This document shows, one piece after another, positions 28,001-42,751 of a stretch of 64,000 bases of DNA. A program made the position numbers and the translations under genes. The notes under the pieces were generated by a model. That model did not search any database. It was not told the origin of the DNA and saw nothing but the letters and a program-made list of their open reading frames with translations. The stretch is from Penelope pileata (taxonomy: Eukaryota; Chordata; Aves; Galliformes; Cracidae), in NCBI GenBank assembly GCA_013396635.1, contig WBMW01005746.1, positions 974,622 to 1,038,621 on the forward strand. The letters run 5' to 3'. Each line of letters opens with the position of its first letter. Within the stretch, counting starts at the first letter, position 1.

Positions 28001-31000
28001 TAAGTAAAAGTTGATTTTCTTGTAAGCCATGAAATGATGCTGAAGTAGTAGCAGAGATTTCATTTTAGTTTTCATTTAGATTGTCCTAAAAATAAGATAA
28101 CAGTGGCTATTTATGACTGCTAGAATTCAAGTTATCACTTGTAAGCAGGGTCTATAACTCTTCAATTCTGTGCTGCTTCGTCTTCTGTTCTCTCATCATA
28201 AATGCAAATATTAATCCACAAGACAGGAAAAAAACTGAGTAAAAGTGATAAATGTCCTCAGCAATTTCCTTAGAAGGACATCTAATACCAGGGCAGCAAC
28301 AGCACCACACAGACAAACATTTGTCAGTAAAGGCAGACTGTACTTAGACCTCTGTGTAGAGAGAGATGGCATTCATTTTGACCATCTCTGATGCTTGGTT
28401 TAATCAATATTTAAACTAAAGTGAGGTGTAACATTTTACATTTCAGGTGAAAATTGAACTTCCCACTCAACTCCATAAGAAACACCACATTCTGTTTTCA
28501 TTTTATCATGTCACCTGTGACATAAATGCAAAAGCTAATGCCAAAAAGAAAGAGGCTCTGGAAACACCAGGTACCTGTAGCAGAATTACTTTTAATTATA
28601 AATATAAATTATGTACATTCAAATAAGGATTTCAGAATTTCTGGCTTGGTATTATTTTCTTCCTTTGAACTTGAGCTGCTTCTGTTCCAAGTTGTCATAT
28701 TGATTTGTTCTTGTGCACAGTGGGATACGCATGGCTTCCGTTGTTGAAAGATGCTCAGCTAGCTTCCCAGGAACACAATGTGCCAGTAGCAAGCAGTCTG
28801 CCTCCCAATTACTTGAGCCTTCAAGAACCTACTAGTGGAAAGGTATTAATCCATACTTTTGTGTTGTTCAAATGGCACAGAGCAGTTACTTGCAAGTGTT
28901 TTACATGAGATCAGATTTGTGTTTACAGTTATCTAGAAGTCATCCATTTTACGATGTGCGTAGTATCGTTGAGTATATAAATGAATGTGTGTAACACTGG
29001 GCTGTGAGCCATATGATGCTAACTCAGGAGTGTATATGGAAAAGTGCATTTTATAATTGTCTTCAACAATACTGTACCTAACTTCTCCAAAACTTCAGAA
29101 TGGTCAGGAGGAACTTTTTTCACAAACTCAGGCCATATGACGTTCATTCTCCAGTTGATATGATCCACAGTCATGATTCATTCTCCAGCTTTCCAGTATA
29201 ATATCACTTTTTCCCACTGATCCTGCCCAGTTTTGGTTATTTGTGCCTTCTTGTGTTTGTTTTACTATCGTCATGAGGACAGGATATGGCAGTGATCTGT
29301 TCCCTTGAAATATGATGTTCACAGGCTTATGCTGAAAAGCTGACCTTTGTTGTACTGTATCTCTATTTGTGAGAAAGCACAATAGCTATCACAGCTCACA
29401 TGTGCTCATGTGCAAAGCTATGCAGTGAAATAGAGATGCTGGCTTGAATAAATAGAAAATAAGTGCAAAAAATGTTTTTTGTTTTATTTTAATAGCTGAT
29501 CGGCTGTGATGTAAAATGGGTAGATAGTGGGAAGCCACTCTTCAAAGTGTCTGCTTTTGTTGTATCAACAGTAAATACTCAGGTAAGCTGAATTTCCTTT
29601 TAGCTCTGTTACCTGCTTACTAGTAAAAAGTGACGAGGAAAGTCAGAAAGATACTTTCTCTCAAATCTTGTATGAATATGTTTCTCTAACATATAAAGGT
29701 TACTTTAATATAGAGAATGGCAAGATGACAATGATGGGATGCACATTTTAAGGAAAAATAGAAATTAATATCATGCTAAAATAAAAATCGTGGAATGTCA
29801 GTTTAAACAACAAGAAAATAAATTGTGAGCAGTAGGAAAAAGAGTCTGGCCATTTAAATTCCCTAGATTGTGAGGAAAAAACTAATTGCTCACAACACAG
29901 GACAAAAAATTGGTCAAAAGACCTAGAAACCTTCCACATATAGTAGGCTGTATACAGCAGCCAGTAGATTAGGCTAAGCATCTTGACCTGTCTTTCAAGG
30001 TCTTATGTCTAAGGCAGAAGGTACCAAGTGTGGTTTTCATTATCACAGGAGATTGCTATAACCAGTTTATGAAGTTGAATTCTAATCCTTTCTATAATGT
30101 GAATTAATGTGGACATCTGTTTATCATTTAGGACCCATACCTGAATAACTTTTTCCATCAGTGCCAAGAAAGGGAAAAGGATTTCTCTCAGCCTCCTACC
30201 TCAAACTTTATCAGTTCTTGTAAGGTAATGTAACCCTCGCGTAGAATTGTGCTATAAAATTGTAATTAGTGCTTTCTCTCAGGTGATCCACCGCTGCACA
30301 ATCCTCAACATTGCATAGATTTGACAGGAGGCAATGGGTCCATGAAGCGAGAAGACTGAAGGATGGCTGTGACATTAGTTGTACTATTGTATTAGCTCTA
30401 AAATGTAGTGCAAGACTGGTGTTTGTTATTTTTCCTTGTAGCAGTCTGTAAAATCTAATTGCTGTTTGGGGGGTTTAGATGTTACCATAGGGTACATGCT
30501 TTCCTCATTCGTTTGTCATTAACGTTTCAGCAAACCTTCAGCAGATTTTATTTAGATTCTTGTGAATCTACTTTAATAAGCAAACAAAATGTTCCAGTAA
30601 ATTACAGCCCCAGTTCTCTGAGCAAGGCCTTAAAGGGGACTGCTAATTTTGTTGATTGGTGCTGGTAGACCTGATGGGGTTACTTAGCTTTAAATATTGA
30701 CAGTTTGTGCTAGTTAGTTTAAAAAAGCAATTAAGGGATGTTTTCAAAAATCAAAGCATCAGAGTTATTTATAGGTTATACCTCTACTGAATGAAGACCT
30801 TATTTGTGAATTTTTGGGTAGACATCGAGCGTATTGAACAAAGCTTAGGAATCCATGAAAGTTTCAGAACTTTCTAGACAGTGTTGGTTATCTAAATAAC
30901 TGGAATCTCATTTTTCCTTATTTGCTGTTTGTAGTTTACCTTTTAAAATATTTCATTGATTTATTAGGAAATAGAGGTAATGTTGTATGTGACAAGGGAT

Positions 31001-34000
31001 AACTACGCAATATAACCAAGGAATAATGTTCCCCAGAGTATTCTACTTTTATTTATAAATCACTAATAACTTTGAAGAAATTTAGGAAAGATTTGTAAAT
31101 GACTGAAGTGGAAAACTGGAAATAATTGAAAGGGTTTTTTTATTTTTTATATATATTTTTTCTTTAAGAGCTCAATAGCTTTCTTGATTAGGGTGACATT
31201 GCTTTATATTATCTGATCAAGTTAGGGTGCTAATACTGCTTTTTGTCAGTGTTCTTTATTTTAGCCACAACAAGTACATTTTATCAGATCTCAGAAAAAA
31301 TGACTTTTCCTAAAATTGTAGGAAATGCATATTGTAAGAATAATTCTTCTAGTGCTGTGGTTTGGGTTTCAGTTCCTTTGTTTGTTAATCAGAATAGAGT
31401 CAAATATTGGAATTCTGGGATGTGGACAATACTTGCAGTTGCATGAATGGTCATATTTAAAACAAACCCCATGGGGAACCAGTCCTCCTCTTAGTTGTCC
31501 CATTTTCCTACCACTGTTATGCCAGTGGCTGTACTGCCTTTCACCAGCTGAAACAGGAGAAGAAATAAGTAGCTTTCACTGCTCATATTGGGAATCTCTG
31601 ATTTTCTTTCTTATGTCTATTACAGAATTTGCTGAGGATAGAGAAGATCCATGTAATTATGAACTTTCTTCCCATAGTCCTGAATCAACTCCTCTGGGTT
31701 TTGGTGCAAAACAGTGATGATGAAGTTACAACAGCTGTGACCAGGTATCTGAATAGCTTTTGTATAAAGGAACAAATTCACTTTGTACATGTTTGTCCAG
31801 AAATAGTTGCTCTCATGAAGGGACGAGTACAGCGTTTAGGCTTTAGTGAGTGGGAATGTCTGCTTCCCCCTTAACATAGGGTTCTGCATGTGAGTCATGG
31901 CAGAGCATGGTGGCTCTGTGGTTGGCTCTGGTACCAACCAGGAAACTACTGACCATGGTGGGTGTGTCTCTGTACCCAGAGGCAATGATAGTTAAAGATC
32001 TTGTTTTTGAGGACCTAAGTGCTTCCTAATGAAGCTGAATATCAATTTTGTTTTATGTTTGAATCTGAGGATGTTATATTCAGAATAGAAGGAGCTTAGC
32101 ATCTTGCAGCAGCCTACAAAGAGTCAAATGTTCAAGTCATGCTTTTCTAGGGCATTTTCGGATTAGAAATAAGTATCAGCAATAACTGTAAGCAGTGGAA
32201 GCGTTTTCTGGTGAGCTGGCAAACAGCTGGAATGATTTCCTGAGCCTCTCAGCCTTCACATAATGACATTGTTTTTATTGATGCTGTTAATCAGTGCAGC
32301 ATGGAAAAAAAAAACTGAAAAGATTATTATTCCTGTCTGCAGGAGGGCAGAAAGTTGTAGTGCATTTTCTTTTGGCTATAGTGGTGTTTCTCTTGAACTT
32401 CTGCCAGTAGCTAAATGTTGAGACTATAACCAGTAGGAAAAAATGACAACTCAGCCCTCAGCAACCCTGTTATACTTGACTGCTGTCATTATATTTTCTT
32501 TCTTTTCTCAGATTATCCTCCAGAATTAATTCCTGAAGAAAGATTAACTAGGAAAACTAAAAGGAATGAGGAAGCTGAATTCCTCATCTTAGACTTGGAA
32601 GGATAGAGTTTCAGTGTACTATATCAAACGATTGTGGCACCTTGCAGATCGAAGTCCTACCAACCTAGGCACTAGGAAACTTTCCTCATAAATGTGTGAT
32701 GTCATGACTATATGCAGTTTTCAAAAGGAAGGAGACAATTTAACCTTTGTCCAGGACCCCTTTATGGCCAAAAAATCAACCAATGTTAAGACCTGTTAGG
32801 GAGTATGAAGAATCCTTTCCTAGGCTAGAATTAAAGTATCAGTTGACTAACTGCAAAATTAATACAATAGAAGAAGCAGTTGTTTAAAAATTAGGCTTAA
32901 CGATTAGATGGAAAAATTAACGGATGCTATTTCTTTCCATGCATCTGTTTTGACTATACACCCACCTGGCTAGAGTTTTAAAAAAAAAAAAAAAAAAAAN
33001 CTGCTGTGTGCCATTCATTGATGTCTCCTATATACGCACACATTGTATTTTGTCCTAAATAGCTTGGAGCAGCTTCTGTTGAACATATTAAAAGCAACAA
33101 CAACAGAATGAAAGCTTAGAATTGCTTATGTGCTGGGGGGAAAACATGCCTTTTATACTCTCTCACGGTTACTTGCTTGTCCAGAGGCCCAGACATGGCA
33201 TCATTTCTCTGTCTTATCTTTGCCAAGACTTATTTCAGTTTCAAATCAGAGTAAAGACTGAAGGATCAGAATGGGCAAAATGAATTTTGTCATAGAATTT
33301 GTTTTGCTAAAGGTTTTACTTCTCCTAATAACAACAATGAATGGTGTATATATATATATGAAAAATATGACCTTTAAAGAGTTACAGAGATTTGTATGCA
33401 ATAAAAAAGAATTGGCAGAAAATATTCAAATCACCAATCTAGTAGAAATGTCTACTTGTACATGGGCTAGAGTCTGGCGTGTACTTCTTGGTGTATCTAT
33501 GTATTAATAATCCATTTTAATTATCTATTATTATGAGTGCCCTTGAATTTGTGATGTGGTTCACCAGGTTTTTATATTTGAGAATCATGAACTGTTTCCT
33601 TCCTATTCTTTCAACATAAAACTAAGATAAAATAGCAGACTGTTTTCTATCTTAAATATCTAAAGTCTGCAAAAAATGAGATTTGAAATGAGGAAATCTT
33701 ATGGTTGAGCTGAAGATAACTTCTTTCTCAGTCATGTGTTTTCTGAAACAAGATGGTATCAAACAAAGATGGTGCAGGTGAAAATTGATGAGAAAACTTT
33801 CCTGAAGCTTTAGTTAGCTAATAGATGAGTTCAGTTGTAACGTCAGTACAGGTATAATCATTAAAACAGTGAGCATTTTGTTAGATGAATACATAGATAG
33901 CAGCATGATCCATGCAAGTGGAGGGCCTGAGGAGTGACCGTTTTGCCTACTGGGACAGTTTCTGCACGTGCTATTCATCATTTGGATCATATTCCTCAGG

Positions 34001-37000
34001 GACTGTTTTAAGTGGGGTCATGACAATGGAATGTGATTCATTAGATGGCCTTTCTCTGCATTGTAACACTAAACAGCTCAATTTGTATTTTTGTTTTGTT
34101 TTGTTTTTATCTTCCAGAGTTCTTACTAACATTGTTGCTAAATGCCATGAAGAACAACTAGACAACTGCATCAATTCCTACGTGACGGTATGATTGCTGT
34201 TAAGTATTTCACGTGGCTGTTTCTTTGGTTTATTTTCCTATTTACCTTTAGTTGTCTGTAGCTTTCTCTGCATTAGCATTGTAGCTTTTTGCCACTGGCA
34301 GGCTGGGTGACTCAGCAATGAGGAAACTAATACAGGACTTGGAAAAGGCTGAGTGAATTTCAATGCTGTCATAAGTTTCTTGTGCGACCTTGGTCAAATT
34401 ACCCTGCCTCTCCATGCTCTAAGTGCACCATACACAGCTTTGTCCTCCAGCAAACTCAGCTGCATCCTAGCTCACAACCATACTCCATTAAGAAGGAGAA
34501 GGGGCTGCTAATGTTTCTTCTGCACGGAGCAGCTTTCCTTCAATAGGATGCCAAGGTGCATGAGCACAGGAGGAAGTTACAGGGCACTCTTGCAGGATAC
34601 TGTGATTGTGGGAGAGACAAATGTGTTTTAGGAAGACATGTGGAAGGCTTGTCTTTTAGAAGCAAGACTTCGTGCAAATGCATTTCCGCTGATCTTTGAG
34701 GAGTGTAGGTCTAGTGTCAGTCTCTGTAAAATGGGGTTAAACTTCTTGCCTTGCAGGGCTTACGTGTGTGTGGAGATAAACACTTGAAAGATCCTGAAAC
34801 TTCAGCTAGATACCTGTGAGACACTGTTTAATATAGTCTGATGACAGTGTGTAGCGTTGCTCTTCACTATGATGAGATTTAGCACTTGAAAATGTCTGCC
34901 TAATTGTAGTACAGGGTTACCCTGACTAAAGTTAAAAATTTTCCACAAGTGGTGATTTTTATGAAAGGAAAAGATACTTCCAGGTGCTCTTCATGATTTT
35001 AGGTTGCTGAGTTTTTTAGGGAGCTATAGTTTTTAACCAAGCTTTTTTTAAGTCACAAATGTAGTTTCAAGATCACGTCTTTGCATATGCTTTTGTACAC
35101 AAATTCTTTTAGTTTCAGTGGAGTTCAGATTTTTGTAACTATGCCCTGTCTACTCAGCTTTTTCATTTATTATGATTTTTGAAGAAGAGGATATTCATAG
35201 ACTTTATATGGGTATTCTGTGTGTGAAGTTTGGCTTTTTAAGTAATACTACAGCTTCCCCAGAACCAAAGTAATGTTGTCTTTAAAGGTGATCTCTTTGT
35301 TATCTTATATCAATTAAATATTCCCAAAATTAGTATGAATAATGCTGTAGACCAGCGAGTATCTTATCAATAATATATTTTGGTAACAGTTTAGCAAGGT
35401 GAGAATTTTATGAGGATGCATGTTTTTGAGTAAAGGGTTACATTAACCACATTAACCACTGTTACTGACACTGACAGAAAAAAATATATAGATTCTTTTC
35501 CTCTTATTTGTCTTTTTTTTTCTTGAGGTAGAGGGCTGGAAAATTTGGTTCTGGCCTTACTAGAGGAATCAGTAATGAGTAAATTGTAATATCTTTGAAT
35601 GTTATGCTGATTAGCTTACCTGTTTATTTCAGATGGCAGAATAGAGGGGAGTTGTAGGTTGTTAAAAGAACTGAAGTAGGTGTTGCTATCACTTTGTATC
35701 TTGCCTTGCTCTGGTTTGATGGTGATGGAGCAAGTGGAAATCGTCACAGAGTATTTAAGAATGTGAAGCTATGAGTGTCAAATGTCTGTATGGGCATCTG
35801 GCTGTAATGAGATGCTGATTCACTGTAAAACAAGTGGTTTTCATAGCATACATTTCACTTACAATTATGACTTCTATGTGACATAAGGTTTTTTAAATTA
35901 ACTTCAGGAATAGCATGAAAGCAAATGCTTTCCTGGCAAACTCTGAAACTTTATCACATTCATGCATAGAATAATGAAAATATGTCGGAGTTAGGTTACT
36001 AGATAGGAAAACTTTCAATTTCAGTGTTTCAGTTTTAGTTTGTGTTGACAACTGCTGGTTGAAGTCTCCAAGGTGTGAATTTACATTCACACTTCATGAA
36101 AGTATGTGTTTCCAGGTGATGCATCTGAGCACGGTAGTCAAATTCTAATCTCAAGTACCCTGATTTAATCCCAGAGGAATTCTGCTGAAGTCCAGCAGAA
36201 CTGTTCAGGCTGCAAAATAATAATGTATGTAGCATTTAAATATGGTTAATGCAATGGCTATTAATATCTCTTATTTGATAACTCTTGAGATTTGCATTAG
36301 ACACCTATTGTGGCTGAGTATCTTTGAAATAGCAGGTGATTAATCAGGCTATACCAAAAGGCCATTTAGCTTGCTTTCTCATTTTCAGCAGCAGTCAAAA
36401 GCTAATAACTGTTAATCTCTATTATCCACCTGTAAGGGAATGAATAATATCTACTTTAGAGATGCTATTTTGTGAATAAGTAAATTCAGAATTGTGAGTC
36501 ACTCAGATACTGTAATTATGTGAAATTACACTGACTTAACTGAGTGGACCCAGAAGTGTCAAATTGCACAGGGAGAAGCTTGTTGCATCTCCTCTGGAAA
36601 TAAAGCTGAATATTAATAAGATATTTTCAAGAGATAGTCCTTTCTTTTAAATTCTTTCTGCTTGTATTGAAATGGTATTTCTTTCTAACTGGCGTGCTAG
36701 CAGTGCTCTTGCTTTTGGGAAGCCGTAATAGATCCCAGTACCAAATTATTAGCTTAATAGAATACTGAATAAAACTCATACTAAATTTATGATTTCTGGG
36801 CAGTTTGGTAGGTAAATTCCTCTCTTGAGGGCCTGATTTCTGAAAACCGGGTTAGTTTCCCCCTTCTGTCAGTTCTAGTGGGTACTTTACACCTTTCAGG
36901 ATGAAGAGTTGCTACCAGCTCTAACAGTTGCCATTTGGAAGAAAGGAGCAAGTGAAAGGTGGCCCTGACTAGGTGGGTGAAAAACCCTCCTTACTTCCTC

Positions 37001-40000
37001 TATTTGCCTATTCTCTTTTTCCCCGGTGAAATGGCTTGAAAGGAAGTTTTAGAGGTATGAGAATTGGGAAAAGAAAATATGTTGTGGCAATAATTTTAAG
37101 CAGGAATTCCTCTTGGTTCACATTGAGCTGAAATCATTACAAAGTTCTGTTTAAAGCTCAGATTTTTAGGGGAATAGTGTTGTACCATTACTGTTAGGGG
37201 AATTAAACTTTGTGTGAATGTATTTTTCAGTCAAGATGTTTTAGAAGGCAAGGATTGTCAGCTGTTAATGGTGGGTAAATAATTTTTCTTCACTGAGACT
37301 TTTTGTATTTGTTTTAATATGTATTTTGATGATTTTTTTTTTTTTCTTTCTTCAGTATGTGTTCAGGACCAAATCATTTGAGGAAAGGACTGTTCATGAA
37401 GAGCTGGCCAAGAATATGACTGGTCTTCTGAAGTTAAATGACCAAGTAACTGTGAAACAGGTTTTAAAGGTGAATGATGATGAATTAGCCCATTTGTAGT
37501 TTTACAACTGATTTTCTGCCTGAAACTTGCTTGTCACATCTTTTTCTCCTGTCCTTTTTCCCTACATGCGCTATACACAAATCCAGCCTACATTGATTCA
37601 ACAGCGCAGACTGACAAGTCTTGCTGCAACTTCTCAACATAAATCATTTCTCAGAGTGCCATGATTTGTGTAAAAAATTCATCCTTTCTGCTACTAAGCC
37701 TGGGTGGGGAACCTAGTTATTGCATAATATGACATTAGCAATTACGTTTAGGATATTTTGGTTTAATTTTTTATTTTAGAAGCTGATGCACCGAGAATAT
37801 TCATGTGTAAGTAGGACATTTATATCTGATTTTAGCTGCTGCCTTTGATGGACAATGACCAAAATGAGAAGGTTTGAGATTTCCTGATGTTCTTCCCATA
37901 AGCGAGGTCTAAGAATTTCATACACGCGCAAGCTCCATCAATGAAGCTACAGGTTCTGGTATAAAAGCTCACCAGTCCACCTCAGCAGTTCCCAATGGCA
38001 GGTTTACTCAACTGTTTAGGGTGAACCAGTTCCTATTTCTTGTGCTGAGCAGCTGGAGGGGCAAAGTTAGTCTGAAAGAAGTAGAGAAACTAGCTTGCTA
38101 GAAATCAAGACCATTCAAAAGTACTTGTCATTGTTTCTTTTGCAGTGTGTGAGCTTTTCTTGAGTGTATTTTCTTCACACATCTGTACACTATCTGTTCA
38201 CTATTACAAGTGATATTTGAAGAACCGCTCTGTTTATCTTACAAACAAGTGCCATCCATATCTGGCCAAATTTCCAGTCTGCTGCAACTAACAACTTTCT
38301 CTCAGCTTCTGTTCTCTGAGTCTCTCTGCATCTTGTGTTTCTGCCAGTTATCTACAAAGAGTGCTCAGCAGAAATGAAAGGATTGCAGGAATGTAGCAGT
38401 GTCATTTGTGGACACTTTCTGCAGAGCAACAGTGGCAAAGTGCCTGATCAATGAAGGTCTCTGTTTCTTCTAACACACAAGCTGGCTTCGGCTCTCTAAA
38501 GGACAGGATCCATTGCTTGCCAGTCAAGGGAGGTGACTGTCCTGTTCTGCTCAGTGCTGTCGCAGCCTCACCTCAAGCACTGTTTGCAGTTTTGGGCACC
38601 ACAGTATAAGAAGGACGTAAAGCTATTAGAGAGTGTCTAAAGAAGTGTTATGAAGATGGTGAAGGGTCTAGAGGGCAAAGCTTATGAGGAGTACCTGAGG
38701 TCCCTTGGTTTGTTCAGCCCAGAGCAGAGGAGGCTGAGGGGAGGCCTACAGCCCCTTGCCAGGAGTGAAGGGGCAGCACTGATCTCTGCTCTGGTGACAG
38801 CAACAGGGCCTGAGGGAATGGCATGGAGCAGTGTCAGGACAGGGTCAGACTGGGTGTTAGGAAAAGGTTCTTCGCCAGAGGTCGGGCACTGGAACAGGCT
38901 GCCCAGGGCAGTGGTCATGTCCCCAAACTGCCGGAGTTCAAGGAGCATTTGGACAATGCTCTCAGACATAGGGTTTGATTTTGGGTGATCCTATGTGGAG
39001 CCAGAGGAGCTGGACTCAAAGATCCTCTTGAGTCCCTTCCAACTCAGGGTATTCTGTGATTCCATGATCCAAAGTTATTAGAGTATACAGTACTCAGGCT
39101 CTTTCATTTATTTGTCACGTAGAGTTTACCAGTGTGCATTTCTGAGAACTGCAGCCCATCTCTAAAAAACAGAACTGGCCCCATAAAATATTTATCATAT
39201 AATCATTTTTCCTCATGTGTTTTTCTCTTCTTTTGAACAGCACTCCTGGTTCTTCTTTGCAGTCATATTAAAATCAATGGCACAGCACTTGGTTGATACA
39301 AAGAAAACAAAGGTAAGTATATATGGTGCTCTTAATTAATAAGATGATCAGGCTCTAAGGGAAAATATAAAATGCAGAGTCACGTGAATTAGACATGTGG
39401 ACTTCTCTTCTTAAGTGATCAAAAAAAGCCAATAAACTGTTACACATTGTAAAATATTGTTTTTACCCACAAAAAATATGACCTACTAGGCTCAAACTTA
39501 TCATTGCTTGTACAGAACTGTGGGCCAAGATACAACTGCATCAGCTTCATAATAGATGGGTTAGAGTGGAATGAGAATTTGGTGATTTTTGCTGATTACC
39601 TGGCAGAGGGTAACCAGATGACAGATAAGTGGTCTAGAAACTCTGCTCTGCTTTGAACAAACCTGTCATAGCTGGACACAAGTGCATTTTTGTCTGTGTT
39701 CTTTTTTTGCCTAATTATCAAAGACATGTTTAGTGTACTTTTGCTGGAATCTGAGGACAACTTTTCCCACTTTCCTATGGACAAGATCTATGAAAATCTA
39801 GAAATACTTACATTTTACGTTGAATGATCTGTGTTTTTTATTGTCTTTACTCTTGACTTGAATATGTTTTCAAGTTCAATATGCAGTGTTATACGCTCTC
39901 AAGTGATAATATGTTCACTGCTTAGGTTTCTCGAACTCAGAGGTTTCCAGAATCATTTCAAACTGAGCTGGATACGCTTGTGATGGTCTTGGCAGACCAC

Positions 40001-42716
40001 GTTGTTTGGAAATACAAGGATGCTCTTGAAGAAACCAGGAATGCAAACTACAGCACTGCCAAGTTTCTCAAGGTAGATGTTTTGTGATTACATGTATTTG
40101 CTCATTCTTAAAATAAGCTTGAGGCTATTCATCTCTAGTTGAAGGGAATAAAAACAATTCTGAGTGAGTAATGGCTCAATTTCCAATTTTATGACTGACT
40201 TAGTGTTTTCTACTCTATTGAGTCTTTGACAATGCAAAATCTTTTTCTAAATCTGTCTTAAAGCAGTTTGGATTGACTTGTATCTATTCTCCAAAAGAGC
40301 CTAGGTTTACAGATTCTACAGATTCTTATGTTATATTGATACAAAGTTCGGTAAGAAATATAAATGTAGTTACAGTTGATCTGGTATTTTTTCTTTGAAT
40401 ACTGTAGCTCTGGATTACTGTGGATGGATTAACTTTTCCAGATCAAAATCATGGTAGGCAGCTTTTACAAATCAGAATAAGCAAAGTGCAAATATTGTAT
40501 GAAGTACTGTAACCTACCTCTTTAAATCTGTGTAGTGCTCTTTTGTTTACTAGATATAAACAAATACATACATGCTTTGGAAAGTCATAAGAAGTTGCTT
40601 TTTTTTCGCCTAGTATTTCTCAATAATATTTATTTTTCCAACATGAAATTAGTTGCAAAGCATGGAAAAATTGCCATTCAGTAAGTGGCATTCCAGCTAC
40701 TTACCTAGAAATAAACCTTTTGTCAGAAGGAACCACCCTTCCATCAGTGTATGGAACACTGTACACACTATACACTGAAACTCAGCCTCAGGTCTTTTAT
40801 GACAGAGTGATGCTCAGCATCAGGAGATAGCTGTATTCCAGCAGTAAAATGTTCCAGTGAAGTTGGAAGGCAAACAACCACAAACTGAAGATGGATTTTT
40901 CTCCCTTCACACATGAGTAAAATAAATAATAGAATTTAGAATAGATAGAAATTGCTGTCTGCTACAGTGGCCTCTGTTTTATATGGAAGCTCAAATTGCT
41001 GTTCATACCCTGATGGTAAGCTGCATCTATCCATAGTGCTACATCATTTGAAAGATGATGTTGGTTTGAGGTGGAAGCATAGATGGAAAAGTTTAGTCAG
41101 TATTGTGTGGTGTTGCATGTGTGTTGCTGCTGCAGTTTTTCATGTTATTTTTGTATTACTTATCTGAACTGAGTAGAGAGTAGTGTTGTATTATGTGATA
41201 AGGCATATGGTTCTGTTTTAATTTCTTTTCAGATCCAGTCTGCCAGAAAGAATTACATAGGTTAGAGATAGTATGCCTCTCCAAGCTGGGGCTTGTAGCA
41301 GCCTTGTTTCAACGCTGTACGGTAGAAGGTGTAAGGCTTTGCTAGCTTTGCAGAGTTCAGGACCACTGAAGAGGGATGGGAATTTGAGATCACATTCCCT
41401 ATTTGGTAGACTAGCTCTGTAAGGGAAAAATGTCAGTAAGTGCAGTACTAAGGCCCTCAAAAAACCTTTACACCTGGCTATTTAGTCTCATCAGTCAGCA
41501 AGAGACATTACATTCTCATCACATAGTAGCAGGAGTATTTGCTCCCAGAGAGATAATGTAGTTCACAGAGAGTATTTTGACTGGATTGATTCTTCAAGAG
41601 TCATTGCTCTGACACTGAAGGAGATATTCAGGTCAACTCCCATCACATACCACCTCTGGTTATTGAGTGTTGCAGTACATGAATGACTTCCATTAGATCA
41701 GCTTCCTCTTCATGAACAGTACAGTGTGATAGTTATTTTAGACTGTAGATACAGTGAAAATGAAAAATACGATCAATTTATTATTACTGGGAGGATGAAG
41801 AGCCAATTTCATCAGTTCCCCGGTTTTCTGCTATGACTGACTTTACCTTCCCAAATGATGCATGTTTCCAGGTGACACAAGGCAAACAGCCAGGTAAATG
41901 AGGCGAGGTACTGCTTTTTTCGCTACAAAATAATACATTTTTTTCCCCTTTCTTAGCGCTGCTTTACATTTATGGATCGTGGATTTCTGTTCAAGATGGT
42001 CAACAATTACATAAGTATGTTTGGAACAGGAGACAGCAAGGTATAGTTCTGATGATGGTGTTGTTTTCTAAGTGATTCACTAGCAAAATGGTTTTATATT
42101 AGAAGTATTTATGATCTATTCCATTGCTTTCCCATTCTCAGAACTCAAGTCAGTGGAAACGTTTAACACTGTGTTTAAAACCTTAATTTTGCAAAAGTTC
42201 CCCTACAGATGGACTCTTGGTCAAACATGAAACTTACTTATATGACCATTTCTGAAAGGTTCTTTAGATGCACAAAAATCAACAGATGTGCAGTGAAGTA
42301 CACTTTCCCCTTACAGAAGAATAAGGCATTAACAAGTGTTTCATGTAAATCTTGGCTAAGTGTGTAAGACAATGGATAACAGAATATATTCAAAATGCAC
42401 AATTTGGATGACTCATCTTTCCCACAAAGAACTTAAAAAAAAATTTTGTCCATTAACTTTTAATAATTCTTTAATGGTGGTCTGGGTATTTCTAGGTAAT
42501 GAATGAGATTAGGCCTGTCTGTTTCACTTTTTAGTAAAACTGAACATCATGCTGTACACAGATCTTTCGCATAATCTCTGGAGCAGATGTAGGATGGAGA
42601 GTCTCTCAGCATTAGCGTTGTAACCTTGAGTCTATAATTCTGCAAATAATATGTAATCTGAAAATTACTTCCACATTTCAAACTTCACTAAATACAGTCA
42701 GCCTCAAAACCAGTTG

Positions 42717-42751
<35 letters not shown>

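Noticed and set aside
31325..31717. 130-codon plus-strand open frame overlapping exon w20
   Set aside because: It is out of frame with the DOCK10 coding frame and lies mostly in intron.
37959..37967. TATAAAAG box-like sequence
   Set aside because: Intronic, with no initiator, CpG island or downstream first exon; similar TATAAAAG words also occur near 10367 and 20060.
38650..38988. Open frames of about 95-112 codons on both strands
   Set aside because: They lie inside a CR1 LINE 3' end and have no host-gene similarity; the region is the noncoding or decayed end of a retrotransposon.
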